From: Bacteroidales bacterium
GTDB lineage: Bacteria > Bacteroidota > Bacteroidia > Bacteroidales > WCHB1-69
Length of the DNA: 54,693 bases
Assembly (NCBI GenBank): GCA_017615595.1
Contig: JAFZZT010000003.1
Coordinates: 1-54,693, forward strand
Reading direction: 5' to 3'
Shown: positions 1 to 8,067 of the stretch, in pieces
Numbering within the stretch: position 1 is the first letter of the stretch
Layout: every line of letters starts with the position of its first letter
Position numbers and translations under genes: made by a program
Notes under the pieces: generated by a model
What the model saw: only the letters and a program-made list of their open reading frames with translations
The model's database searches: none
Told to the model about the DNA's origin: nothing

Positions 1-433
1 CGTGTTGTTGTTTCAGTCTGCAAAGATACATTTTAAAAGCAAATCACAACTACAATGGCCGCAACCTATTGGCACCATCAGTTGTTGTTTCAGTCTGCAA
101 AGATACATTTTAAAAGCAAATCACAACAGTTGAGTGCGGACCTTGACATTCTGCGCGTTGTTGTTTCAGTCTGCAAAGATACATTTTAAAAGCAAATCAC
201 AACACATATGACAATGTTCTCACGGCAGACGTGTTGTTGTTTCAGTCTGCAAAGATACATTTTAAAAGCAAATCACAACAGGTTTTTAAAGGTTAATATT
301 TAAGAAAGGGTTGTTGTTTCAGTCTGCAAAGATACATTTTAAAAGCAAATCACAACATAGAATGGTACCAGTGTTCCCGGCGTCATGTTGTTGTTTCAGT
401 CTGCAAAGATACATTTTAAAAGCAAATCACAAC
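1..433 (-). CRISPR. CRISPR array, type II-C-like, incomplete at the left edge
   Basis: Six identical 47-bp repeats lie at 4-50, 81-127, 157-203, 233-279, 310-356 and 387-433. The five complete spacers are at 51-80, 128-156, 204-232, 280-309 and 357-386 (29-30 bp) and are all different. Bases 1-3 are the end of another spacer, so the array continues to the left. Read on the minus strand, the repeat starts GTTGTGATTTGC and carries GTATCTTTG, which resembles the 47-bp type II-C (Cas9) repeats I recall from Bacteroides; the type and the minus-strand crRNA direction are inferred from this. The right-most repeat is intact, as expected at the leader end. No cas gene or tracrRNA is in the window; they would lie to the left. 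Each repeat holds a TATCTTTG -7 box on the minus strand (21-28 in the first). Confidence 0.95.
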
Positions 434-518
434 TGGCTTTTTAACAACTGCCCTCTTTTTTTACTCAACGTTAAAAAAAAATCCGTATTATTGCAGTTTA
501 TGTTTTTAAACTAATAAT
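434..518 (-). promoter_or_regulatory. AT-rich leader-like region shared with the receptor gene promoter
   Basis: These 85 bp separate the last intact CRISPR repeat from the receptor gene start at 519. They are AT-rich, with opposed T and A runs around 463-480 that could pair, as CRISPR leaders often are. On the plus strand TATTATTG (486-493) is one mismatch from the -7 box TAnnTTTG and sits 26 bp before the ATG, so it may be the receptor promoter. The leader role follows from the inferred array direction and is not shown directly. Confidence 0.5.
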
Positions 519-3080
519 ATGTTGAAAATCAAAAACTTAACTATAATTCTGGGCGTTGTTTTGTCGCTGTTTGGCACGGCGGTCGCCCAACCTGAGATGC
601 AACCGGGACATGCACCGAACCACACCTCCGGCATGGTCGTAGGCTCTATTGTGGACGCCCATGGCGTGGCATTGGAATACGCTACCATCTATGTGAAGAA
701 AACCTCAGACTCCCTCGTGGCCCAGTATGGCATCACGGACGCGGACGGCAAGTTCCGGATTCAGGACATCCCGTTCGGTCGTTATTTCCTGGAGATCCAG
801 TATATGGGCTACAAGACCACGACCTCAGCTCCGTTTGAGATCACAAAGGAACATGCGGTCTATAAGATCGACAAATTCAAGATGACCGACAAGGCGGAGG
901 AACTCGAGACAGTGGTCATCCGGGCGCAGCGCGACATGATCCAGAGCAATCTCGACAAGACGGTCTATAACGTGGAGTCCAGCGTCTCCAGTGCCGGCCA
1001 GACGGCTGTGGAAGTCCTGGAGGAGATCCCCTCCGTCTCCGTGGATATCGAGGGCAACGTGAGCCTGCGCGGCAGCGAGAACGTGACGATCCTCGTGGAT
1101 GGCCGTCCCACCAACCTGACACTGGACCAGATCCCCGCCGACCTCATCGAGAGCATCGAGGTGATCACGAACCCCTCCGCACGTCTGGAACCGGATGGCA
1201 TGGCAGGCATTCTCAATGTGGTCCTCAAGAAGAAGAAAGAGTCGGGATTCAACGGCATGGCCTCTATCGGTGCCTCCACCGCCATGCTGCACTATAACGA
1301 CAAACACCATTTCTACTTTAACGGCTATAACGGCAGTCTCAGCTTCAACTACCGCTACAACAAGATCAACCTGTTCGTCAGCTACGGCATCCGCAGTTTC
1401 GGCTTCCGCAACGCTGGCACGATGTGGCGAGACTCCTGGTATTACGAAGACACCACCCGCATGGAACAGTCCAACTACGGCCAGAACCGTGACCGCTTCC
1501 ACAACGTGAGCGCCTCTCTGGACTATTATATCAACAAATACAACACCATCACCTTCAATGCATCCGGCCATTTCGGCAAGATGCGGCGCGAGAGTGAACT
1601 GCACTCCATCACCTATTCGCCCATCGACACTTTCTATTATTACGACCAGCTGGGTCTCAGTCCGCGCCGCTTCAACAGCTTTGATGCGTCTGTCAACTAC
1701 AAGAAAACCTTCAAGACGCAGGGCATGGAGCTGACGGCAGACCTTTTCTACACCCAACGCTCAGGCAATGGCTACAACCAGATCCTGCAAGATAGCTACC
1801 TCGACATTCCCGACTTCTATCAGCGCACCGAGACGTCCGACCTCAACCGAGACGTGTCGGCTCAGCTGGACTTTGTGACGCCCGTGGGCAATGGCGGCCG
1901 TATCGAGACTGGCTACAAGTTCTCCTATCGCGGGGTGGGGCAGGACTACGCCCGCTTTGAGGGCACCTCCGACAGCGACTGTGTGGAGGATCTTTCCAAG
2001 AGCAACGACTTTATGTACCATGAGTATCTCAACGCGCTCTACTTCATCTATTCCAACACCTTCTGGAAAAAGCTGAAGGTGCAGGTGGGTCTGCGTGGCG
2101 AGATGTCATACACCATCTCTGATCTGAGGTCGGTGGACACGGTCTATTCCTACTTCAACTACGGCCATTTTGCCCGTAACTTCTTCTTCCCGACCGTGCA
2201 CATCAAATACGACATCACCGACAATCACGCGTTGCAGTTCAGCTTCTCGCGCCGTGTGCAGCGCCCGCGTATTCACCAGCTGAACCCCTTCGTGGATGAC
2301 TCTGACCGCGAGAACCGCATGACAGGCAATCCAGCCCTGGAACCCGAGTTCGCCAACTCCTTCGAGCTGGGCTATATGTACAGCCAGCAGAAGTGTACGT
2401 TCACCTTCACCACCTTCTACCGCCGCCGTACCAACCTCATAACCCGCTATACGGAGATCTTGCGCGATCCCGAGACGGACATGCCCTACACGATGACCTC
2501 CTATCAGAACCTCAACAAGAGCCAGAACTTTGGCGTGGAAGTCTTCTTCAGCTACCGTGTCAAGAAGGTCTATCGCATGAACATCACGGGCAGTTTCTAT
2601 CGTAACTTGATCGACAGCGACAACCTGCTGGATGAGAACCTCTCCCGCGATTGGGCCTGGAATGCCGGCGTCAGCCAGACCTTCACCTTGGGCAAGGACT
2701 TCGACTTGCAGCTGGATTTCCGCTACCGTTCCTCCACATTGACATCCGGCAGTATGGGGTGGGGTACCTACGGCATCGGCCAGGGCCGCCGCTCCGCCAA
2801 CTACCGTCTGAACCTCGGCTTGAAGAAGGGCTTCCTCGACAACTCCTTGGTGGTCAGCCTCAACATCCGCAACCTGCTCTATTTCATTCCCAAGGTGCGT
2901 ATGATGGAGGTCTCCTCCTGGTCGGGTCTGGACGAGCCCATTGGCTATGAGTCTTATAGCGTGCGTGAGAACTCCGGCTTCAACATCTCCTTGAATTTGA
3001 CCTACAAACTCAATAACTACCGTAACCGTCCTGTCCGCATTGCCGAAGATGAATATTCCGGCGGAGAGGGCGATATGTAA
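519..3080 (+). CDS. TonB-dependent receptor-like outer membrane beta-barrel protein
   Basis: This 853-residue protein has a signal peptide ending near AVAQ (residue 24). A carboxypeptidase-regulatory-like beta-sandwich follows (about 38-120, with EYATIYVKKT and GKFRIQDIPFGRY). Next comes a plug-like domain (about 130-240, with VSLRGSENVTILVDGRP and GMAGILNVVLKKK), and then a long barrel rich in alternating aromatic residues. This order is typical of the Bacteroidota outer membrane beta-barrel family related to TonB-dependent receptors. The ligand cannot be read from sequence. There is no partner SusD-like lipoprotein; the next genes are a small barrel and nhaD in the same direction. A weak -7 box lies at 486-493. 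The opposite-strand ORFs inside it are codon-bias shadows. Confidence 0.9.
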   Translation: MLKIKNLTIILGVVLSLFGTAVAQPEMQPGHAPNHTSGMVVGSIVDAHGVALEYATIYVKKTSDSLVAQYGITDADGKFRIQDIPFGRYFLEIQYMGYKTTTSAPFEITKEHAVYKIDKFKMTDKAEELETVVIRAQRDMIQSNLDKTVYNVESSVSSAGQTAVEVLEEIPSVSVDIEGNVSLRGSENVTILVDGRPTNLTLDQIPADLIESIEVITNPSARLEPDGMAGILNVVLKKKKESGFNGMASIGASTAMLHYNDKHHFYFNGYNGSLSFNYRYNKINLFVSYGIRSFGFRNAGTMWRDSWYYEDTTRMEQSNYGQNRDRFHNVSASLDYYINKYNTITFNASGHFGKMRRESELHSITYSPIDTFYYYDQLGLSPRRFNSFDASVNYKKTFKTQGMELTADLFYTQRSGNGYNQILQDSYLDIPDFYQRTETSDLNRDVSAQLDFVTPVGNGGRIETGYKFSYRGVGQDYARFEGTSDSDCVEDLSKSNDFMYHEYLNALYFIYSNTFWKKLKVQVGLRGEMSYTISDLRSVDTVYSYFNYGHFARNFFFPTVHIKYDITDNHALQFSFSRRVQRPRIHQLNPFVDDSDRENRMTGNPALEPEFANSFELGYMYSQQKCTFTFTTFYRRRTNLITRYTEILRDPETDMPYTMTSYQNLNKSQNFGVEVFFSYRVKKVYRMNITGSFYRNLIDSDNLLDENLSRDWAWNAGVSQTFTLGKDFDLQLDFRYRSSTLTSGSMGWGTYGIGQGRRSANYRLNLGLKKGFLDNSLVVSLNIRNLLYFIPKVRMMEVSSWSGLDEPIGYESYSVRENSGFNISLNLTYKLNNYRNRPVRIAEDEYSGGEGDM

Positions 3081-3087
3081 TTTTTTG

Positions 3088-3095
3088 TATTTTTG
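3088..3095 (+). promoter_or_regulatory. -7 box, Bacteroidota-type promoter
   Basis: TATTTTTG matches TAnnTTTG exactly. It lies eight bases after the receptor stop codon and 26 bp before the ATG at 3122, so the barrel gene and nhaD can be transcribed separately from the receptor. Confidence 0.6.
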
Positions 3096-3121
3096 CATTT
3101 TTATTGATTAAAAGTAAAACG

Positions 3122-3832
3122 ATGCATAAAAAGCTTTTTCTATTGGTGATGATGGCGTTCCTCGGATTCCAAAGTCTGAGCGCCCAGAACGATGTGACAC
3201 CCTATACTGCCTCCATGGACGTGGAAGAGAAACCCGTGGTCTTCAGAGACCGGCTGGTGATGGATATTTTCCACTCTTTCTGGATGGGCATGCCCTCACA
3301 GGTGGATTATATGAAGTTCGATCCCGGCTTCAACATCTCGGCGATGTGGGATTTCCAAATCAAGAAGAAACCCCTTTCCTTCGGATTAGGTGTCGGCGTC
3401 ACCTATCATACCCAGTACAGCAATGCGCTCTTGTTGTATGACAAGGCTAATGACATCATGAAGTATAACATCCTTCCTTCCTCGGTGAAGTATAATCTGC
3501 TCAAGATGAACTATCTGAGTGTGAATATCCCCTTGGAGTTCCGCTATCGTCACGAGTGTGGATTCAAGTTCAGCGTGGGCGCTCGCGTGGGCCTCGTGGC
3601 GGAGGTCTCCCAGAAATACAAGGGCCAAGACTACACGACTGCCTCCGACACCATGATGGTCAAGAACCTGCGTATGGAGCACAAACTCAAATACAATGTG
3701 GATGTCTATACCCGTATCGGTTGGAAGTTCGTGGATGTTTACTACAGCTTCCAGGCGACACCGCTCTTCGAGGCGGGCAAGGGTCCTAAGATCTATCCGA
3801 TGTCTGTCGGTATCTCATTGAGTATCTTCTAA
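3122..3832 (+). CDS. Small outer membrane beta-barrel protein
   Basis: I chose the ATG at 3122 (MHKKLFLLVMMAF) over an in-frame TTG at 3104 because it gives a clean signal peptide ending at LSAQ and fits the -7 box at 3088. The product is 236 residues. It shows amphipathic beta strands (LSFGLGVGVTYHTQY, FKFSVGARVGLVAEV, FVDVYYSFQATPLF) and ends in aromatic Phe, as outer membrane barrels do. It resembles PorT-like or generic outer membrane beta-barrel domains of Bacteroidota. The function is unknown. The gene sits 24 bp before nhaD and may be cotranscribed with it. Confidence 0.75.
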   Translation: MHKKLFLLVMMAFLGFQSLSAQNDVTPYTASMDVEEKPVVFRDRLVMDIFHSFWMGMPSQVDYMKFDPGFNISAMWDFQIKKKPLSFGLGVGVTYHTQYSNALLLYDKANDIMKYNILPSSVKYNLLKMNYLSVNIPLEFRYRHECGFKFSVGARVGLVAEVSQKYKGQDYTTASDTMMVKNLRMEHKLKYNVDVYTRIGWKFVDVYYSFQATPLFEAGKGPKIYPMSVGISLSIF

Positions 3833-3856
3833 TTGAAATTCTAAAATTCTTGCGAT

Positions 3857-5257
3857 ATGTTCTATGTAATGATTGCTGTTTTTGTCATTGGCTACCTCTG
3901 CATAGCCTTTGAACATCCTTTGAAAATCAACAAGACCGCTTTCGCTTTGCTGACGGGCGTTCTGATCTGGACATTGTATGTCCTGACGGGCCCTGGCATC
4001 TATGAGACGGCCGGTTTTGGCGCAGGCTATGAGGCTTTCAAGGCTGCCCACCCTGACTCGGTACACCCGTTTATCGATTTCATCACCACCCACGAGCTGA
4101 TCGAGCATCTGGGCGACATCGCCGAGATCCTGTTCTATCTGATGGGCGCCATGACGGTGGTGGAGCTCATCGACACCTACGGGGGCTTCAACATCATTAC
4201 GGACAATATCAAGACGACCAACAAGGTGAAACTGCTCTGGATCCTGAGCTTCATCACCTTCTTCTTCTCCGCCATCCTCGACAACCTGACCACTGCCATT
4301 GTGATGGTGGCCCTGTTGCGGAAGCTGTTGCCAGACAAGCATGACCGCTGGTTCTTCGGCGGCATGGTGATCTTGGCTGCCAATGCTGGTGGCGCGTGGA
4401 GCCCTATCGGCGACGTGACCACCATCATGCTCTGGATTGCGGGACGCGTCTCCACAGGTGCTGTGATGCTGCACTGTCTCATCCCGAGCCTCATCTCCAT
4501 GATCATCCCGCTCATCGTCGTCTCCTTCGTGGAGCGTGGCGAGATTGATGCCTCCCAGCGTCCGAAACAGGAAGTGAACACTAGCATCCCGACCTGGCAG
4601 CGCAACCTGATCTTCTTCATGGGTATTGCCGCGCTGGTCTTCGTCCCCATTTTCAAGATCCTCACCCATCTGAAACCCTATATGGGCATTATGTTGGGTC
4701 TCTCCATCCTCTGGATTGTGACGGAGATCCTGCACAAGACCAGTCAGGAAGAGATGCGCAAGTTCACCATCTCCGGCGTGCTCACCCGCATCGACATCCC
4801 CAGCATCTTGTTCTTCCTCGGTATCTTGCTGGCCGTGGCCGGATTGCAGAGCGCAGGCCACCTCTCCATGTTGGCCGCCAGCCTCGACAATGTCTTCCAC
4901 GGCAACTTCTACCTGATCGACTCCGTCATCGGTATCTTGTCGTCCATCATCGACAATGTGCCGTTGGTGGCAGGTGCCATGGGTATGTACAGCTTCCCGA
5001 TGGATCATCTCTTCTGGGTCTTCCTGGCCTACTGCGCTGGAACGGGCGGTAGCCTGCTCATCATCGGTTCTGCTGCCGGTGTCGCCGTGATGGGTATGGA
5101 GAAGATCGACTTCATCTGGTATCTCAAGCACATCACGCCGTATGCTTTGCTGGGTTATCTGGCCGGTATCGGTGCTTATATTCTCTTTGACAAGCTCTTT
5201 GTCCTGATGGGCATCTCTGCCACGCAGGTGGCGATGGCCATGCCGATGGGCTTTTAA
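3857..5257 (+). CDS. nhaD: Sodium/proton antiporter, NhaD type
   Basis: This 466-residue polytopic inner-membrane protein has about twelve hydrophobic segments. It carries features of the NhaD branch of the ion-transporter superfamily: an N-terminal helix followed by AFEHPLKINKTAFALLTGV, then FFFSAILDNLTTAIVMVALLRKL, and ANAGGAWSPIGDVTTIMLWIAG, with a second-half counterpart SIIDNVPLVAGAMGMY and GTGGSLLIIGSAAGVA. NhaD exchanges cytoplasmic Na+ or Li+ for protons and supports pH and sodium homeostasis. The gene follows the small barrel by 24 bp and is closed by a hairpin terminator at 5275-5311. Confidence 0.92.
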   Translation: MFYVMIAVFVIGYLCIAFEHPLKINKTAFALLTGVLIWTLYVLTGPGIYETAGFGAGYEAFKAAHPDSVHPFIDFITTHELIEHLGDIAEILFYLMGAMTVVELIDTYGGFNIITDNIKTTNKVKLLWILSFITFFFSAILDNLTTAIVMVALLRKLLPDKHDRWFFGGMVILAANAGGAWSPIGDVTTIMLWIAGRVSTGAVMLHCLIPSLISMIIPLIVVSFVERGEIDASQRPKQEVNTSIPTWQRNLIFFMGIAALVFVPIFKILTHLKPYMGIMLGLSILWIVTEILHKTSQEEMRKFTISGVLTRIDIPSILFFLGILLAVAGLQSAGHLSMLAASLDNVFHGNFYLIDSVIGILSSIIDNVPLVAGAMGMYSFPMDHLFWVFLAYCAGTGGSLLIIGSAAGVAVMGMEKIDFIWYLKHITPYALLGYLAGIGAYILFDKLFVLMGISATQVAMAMPMGF

Positions 5258-5274
5258 GGGTTGTCAAGATGCTA

Positions 5275-5311
5275 TAAAAAAAAACGGGCGCTGCAGAGCG
5301 TCCGTTTTTTT
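5275..5311. terminator. Bidirectional rho-independent terminator
   Basis: A 9-bp stem ACGGGCGCT/AGCGTCCGT (one G-T pair) with loop GCAG is flanked by A on the left and T on the right. It lies between the convergent nhaD and kce genes and can end transcription from both sides. Confidence 0.9.
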
Positions 5312-5329
5312 GTTGATGGCTGTCGGGTC

Positions 5330-6160
5330 TTATCTCTTGGCGAGGCCGAGGATCTCGCGGGCCTCGTCTGAGGTGGCCACCTGACGGCCGAGCAGCTTGG
5401 CCATGCGGACGACCTTGTCCACGAGTTCGCCGTTGGACTTGGCGAGCACGCCTCTCTCGAGGTAGAGGTTGTCTTCAAAGCCCACGCGCACGTTGCCGCC
5501 CATCACGATGGTGGGAGCGGCAAGGGTGAAGGCGTGGCGGCCGATGCCGGTGCAGGTCCAGGTGGAGCCTGCCGGGATGTTCTGGACGAGCCAGCAGAGG
5601 TTGGGCACCATGGCGGGTGTGCAGCCCGGGACACCTAACACGAAGTTGAACTGCATGGGCGCGCCGGGGACCTCGCCCTTGCGGGCCATCGTCAGGATGG
5701 TGTCCAGGTGGCCCATCTCAAAGCACTCGTACTCCGGCTTGATGCCGCGTTCAATCATGCGCTTGCCGAAGGCACGCATGGTGGGCATCGTGTTGTCGAA
5801 GATCTCGTCACCGAAGTTGCAGGTACCACAGTCCAGGGTGGCCATCTCCGGGATGGGGGTCGTGTCGGTGGACTGCAGACGCTCGTCAGGGGTCATGCCC
5901 ACAGCACCGCCCGTGGACGGGATCAAGATGACGTTGGGACAAGCCTTGTAGATGGCCTCTTCACACTCCTGGAAACGGTCGCGACTCTGGGTCGGCGTGC
6001 CGTCGTCCTCGCGCACATGCAGGTGCACAATCGCAGCGCCGGCATCCACTGCCGACTTGGCCTCTTTGACAATCTCCTCCACCGTGTAAGGCACGGCAGG
6101 GTTTTGTTCTTTCGTTACTTCCGCACCGCAAATAGCGGCGGTAATGATCAGTTTATCCAT
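5330..6160 (-). CDS. kce: 3-keto-5-aminohexanoate cleavage enzyme (BKACE family)
   Basis: The enzyme converts 3-keto-5-aminohexanoate plus acetyl-CoA to 3-aminobutyryl-CoA plus acetoacetate in lysine fermentation. The 276-residue product is full length. Visible features are the zinc ligands His46 and His48 in VHLHVRED, a conserved PSTGG loop near 81-85, and RVGFEDN near 225-231, where the family's third zinc ligand (Glu229) lies. The neighbour upstream on the same strand is kal, which uses the product, so the lysine pathway is the best assignment rather than another beta-keto acid cleavage activity of this promiscuous family. The two genes are 101 bp apart, across an octamer repeat tract. The lysine aminomutase and dehydrogenase genes are not in the window. 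Confidence 0.92.
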   Translation of the reverse strand: MDKLIITAAICGAEVTKEQNPAVPYTVEEIVKEAKSAVDAGAAIVHLHVREDDGTPTQSRDRFQECEEAIYKACPNVILIPSTGGAVGMTPDERLQSTDTTPIPEMATLDCGTCNFGDEIFDNTMPTMRAFGKRMIERGIKPEYECFEMGHLDTILTMARKGEVPGAPMQFNFVLGVPGCTPAMVPNLCWLVQNIPAGSTWTCTGIGRHAFTLAAPTIVMGGNVRVGFEDNLYLERGVLAKSNGELVDKVVRMAKLLGRQVATSDEAREILGLAKR

Positions 6161-6165
6161 TGTAG

Positions 6166-6205
6166 AATTGTTGAATTGTTGAAATGTTGAAATGTTGAAA
6201 ATGTT
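6166..6205. repeat. Short tandem repeat, unit TTGAAATG
   Basis: Four to five imperfect copies of an 8-bp unit (TTGAAATG, TTGAATTG) lie just upstream of kce in the kal-kce gap. The rest of the gap (6206-6256) is AT-rich with no gene seen. It is one of several such tracts in the window. Confidence 0.75.
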
Positions 6206-6256
6206 ATTGTTTGGCGTTAATTATTTATTGAATATAAGTCGTTTATTCTTAAACAA

Positions 6257-6655
6257 TTAAACATTTTTTCTTTGGCATTGTTTCGGGACGACGCAGGTGC
6301 CGGAGGCGCGGCAGACAACGATGGGCTCGGGGAGCACGTCTGCAGCGGAAGCGCTGATGTCAGGGCGCGGGGCGATGACCTTGCGGGCCTCGAAGACCAT
6401 CTTGCGGGAGGTGTTGCCCACCTTTGTGATCTCACCGACAGCCTCGATATAGTCGCCGGCAAATACAGGCGCGAGGAACTCTACATTGTCGTATGCACAG
6501 AACAGACCTTCGTCGCCGTCTTGCATGATGAGCAGTTCCGTGGCCACATCGCCGAACAAGGCCAGCATGTGTGCGCCATCAACTAAGTTACCACCATAAT
6601 GAGCGTCCTGGGAGCTCATTCTCAATCGGATCATAGATGTTTTTTTCTCTTCCAT
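6257..6655 (-). CDS. kal: 3-aminobutyryl-CoA ammonia-lyase
   Basis: This 132-residue hotdog-fold enzyme releases ammonia from L-3-aminobutyryl-CoA to give crotonyl-CoA in lysine fermentation. The N-terminal half reads [18 protein letters not shown], then GDVATEL and [17 protein letters not shown], the acyl-CoA-binding hotdog pattern seen in Kal proteins. The length is usual for the family. It is the promoter-proximal gene of the kal-kce pair; a -7 box on the minus strand lies at 6701-6708, 46 bp before the ATG. A divergent promoter for the phosphatase gene occupies the same gap. Confidence 0.88.
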   Translation of the reverse strand: MEEKKTSMIRLRMSSQDAHYGGNLVDGAHMLALFGDVATELLIMQDGDEGLFCAYDNVEFLAPVFAGDYIEAVGEITKVGNTSRKMVFEARKVIAPRPDISASAADVLPEPIVVCRASGTCVVPKQCQRKNV

Positions 6656-6700
6656 ATTACTGATGCGTTTATTGTTTTGGATTATCTAAATAATGGGGCG

Positions 6701-6708
6701 CAAATATA
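6701..6708 (-). promoter_or_regulatory. -7 box for kal-kce
   Basis: TATATTTG on the minus strand matches TAnnTTTG and is followed by GC, as in most promoters of this window. It points at kal. No convincing -33 TTTG is visible at the usual spacing. Confidence 0.55.
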
Positions 6709-6755
6709 CATAATATTCCCTAATCTCACACCTCTGTTCGTATTTTCAAAATGTG

Positions 6756-6763
6756 TATCTTTG
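6756..6763 (+). promoter_or_regulatory. -7 box immediately before the phosphatase start
   Basis: TATCTTTG is a perfect -7 box ending seven bases before the ATG at 6771. Transcription would start almost at the initiation codon, giving a leaderless or nearly leaderless mRNA. Confidence 0.6.
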
Positions 6764-6770
6764 CCCCCGT

Positions 6771-7247
6771 ATGATAAAAGTGCTTTTTATCTGTCATGGC
6801 AATATCTGCCGCAGCCCTATGGCCGAGTTCGTGTTGAAACAGAAAGTGTCGGAACGCGGCCTCTCGTCTTTTTTTGAGATCGCCTCCGCCGCCACCAGCC
6901 GCGAGGAGATCGGTAACCCCGTCTATCCACCTGTGCGGCGCCTGCTCCACGAACACGGCATCTCCTGCGCCGGCAAGACGGCCCGCCAGATGACCGCCGA
7001 GGATTATCATCATTACGACTACATCATCGCGATGGACCAGAACAATCTGCGTAACCTGCAACGGATGTTCGGCACCGACATGGAGGGCAAAATCTCGCTC
7101 TTGATGGACTATACCGACACGCCCCGCGATGTGGCCGACCCATGGTACACCCGCGTCTTCGAAGCCACCTGGCGTGATGTGCAGGAGGGGTGCGACGGCT
7201 TTCTGGATTATTTGGCTGATAAAATGCCGGAACTGAGTGCATTGTGA
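6771..7247 (+). CDS. Low-molecular-weight protein tyrosine phosphatase
   Basis: I chose the ATG at 6771 (MIKVLFICHGNICRSPMAEF) because the P-loop of this family always begins within the first dozen residues; an upstream in-frame ATG at 6753 overlaps the promoter box. The product has 158 residues. The signature C-X5-R-S is Cys8-HGNIC-Arg14, and the catalytic aspartate is in the DPWYT loop near residue 126. These enzymes dephosphorylate phosphotyrosine, in bacteria often on capsule-polymerising tyrosine kinases, but no such kinase is nearby. The gene is divergent from kal-kce and followed by a separate promoter at 7260. Confidence 0.93.
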   Translation: MIKVLFICHGNICRSPMAEFVLKQKVSERGLSSFFEIASAATSREEIGNPVYPPVRRLLHEHGISCAGKTARQMTAEDYHHYDYIIAMDQNNLRNLQRMFGTDMEGKISLLMDYTDTPRDVADPWYTRVFEATWRDVQEGCDGFLDYLADKMPELSAL

Positions 7248-7259
7248 CATTTTATTTTT

Positions 7260-7267
7260 TAATTTTG
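7260..7267 (+). promoter_or_regulatory. -7 box upstream of the DUF4919-like gene
   Basis: TAATTTTG followed by C matches TAnnTTTG and lies 25 bp before the ATG at 7293. Confidence 0.55.
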
Positions 7268-7292
7268 CACCATCATTTAAAATATTGAAACG

Positions 7293-8048
7293 ATGATAAA
7301 GAAAATTCGCCTTTTGCTTATAGCGCTGCTCCTCTGTGTGGCCAACACCCCGTTGAAAGCCCAGATGGGCGACAAGCCGCTGAATGTAGATTACCAGAAG
7401 ATCGAGAAGTTTGTGCAGTCGCAACCCGATAAGTTCGGGGCTCTGATGACTCGCTTCTCCGCCGGCGACTCCTCGCTGACGGTGGAGGAGTTGGCGACCC
7501 TCTATTACGGCAGTTTCTTTTCCACCGACTATGACTATGAGGGCGCCTCCAAAGCGCTGGTGGATCTGAAGAAACAAGAGGATTATAAAAATGCCATGGA
7601 TCTGTGCCTGAAGGAGCTGGAGAAGTCGCCTTGTTCCATAGACTTGCTCTTTGACGCCTGGCTCTTTGCCAAGGAACTCGGTCAGGACAACAGCCTGTAT
7701 GGGCATAGACTCAACCAGATCTTGAGTGTGATTCTGGCCTCGGGAGACGGAAGGGAGCAGAAGACCGCCTATAAGGTGGTGGCTGTTTCCGATGAATACT
7801 TCATCATCTATGCGGTCTTGGGTCTCAATCTCCGTAAGCAGGCCCTCGTGGGCAACTGCGATGTGATGACCGTCTATGACGAGGCGGCGCCGGATGATAC
7901 CGTGGACATCTGGTTCGATGTGTCACTGCACATGTCGGCGCTGGACAAGTTGTTTGGAGGTATGGATATGAAGTCTGGAAACAAGAAAGCCAAAAAGAGC
8001 GGCAAGAAGTCTAAAAAGCAACCGCAAGTATCATTGATAATAGAGTAA
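7293..8048 (+). CDS. Exported DUF4919-like protein, function unknown
   Basis: This 251-residue protein has an N-terminal signal peptide (KKIRLLLIALLLCVANTPLKAQ). The middle contains ELATLYYGSFFSTDYDYEGA, which resembles the YYG motif of DUF4919 proteins of Bacteroidota, followed by helical repeats that look TPR-like (KNAMDLCLKELEKSPCSIDL). The C-terminus is lysine-rich (GNKKAKKSGKKSKK). I cannot assign a function. It lies 19 bp before the DUF4301-like gene in the same direction, so the two are probably cotranscribed. Confidence 0.7.
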   Translation: MIKKIRLLLIALLLCVANTPLKAQMGDKPLNVDYQKIEKFVQSQPDKFGALMTRFSAGDSSLTVEELATLYYGSFFSTDYDYEGASKALVDLKKQEDYKNAMDLCLKELEKSPCSIDLLFDAWLFAKELGQDNSLYGHRLNQILSVILASGDGREQKTAYKVVAVSDEYFIIYAVLGLNLRKQALVGNCDVMTVYDEAAPDDTVDIWFDVSLHMSALDKLFGGMDMKSGNKKAKKSGKKSKKQPQVSLIIE

Positions 8049-8067
8049 AACATTAAAAAACACTAAT

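Noticed and set aside
311-514. 67-codon open frame in the CRISPR array
   Set aside because: It is made of repeat and spacer sequence and leader.
434-518. tracrRNA beside the array
   Set aside because: No anti-repeat complementary to the repeat was found here.
3104-3121. TTG start upstream of the small barrel gene
   Set aside because: It would put six extra residues before a normal signal peptide; the ATG at 3122 is better.
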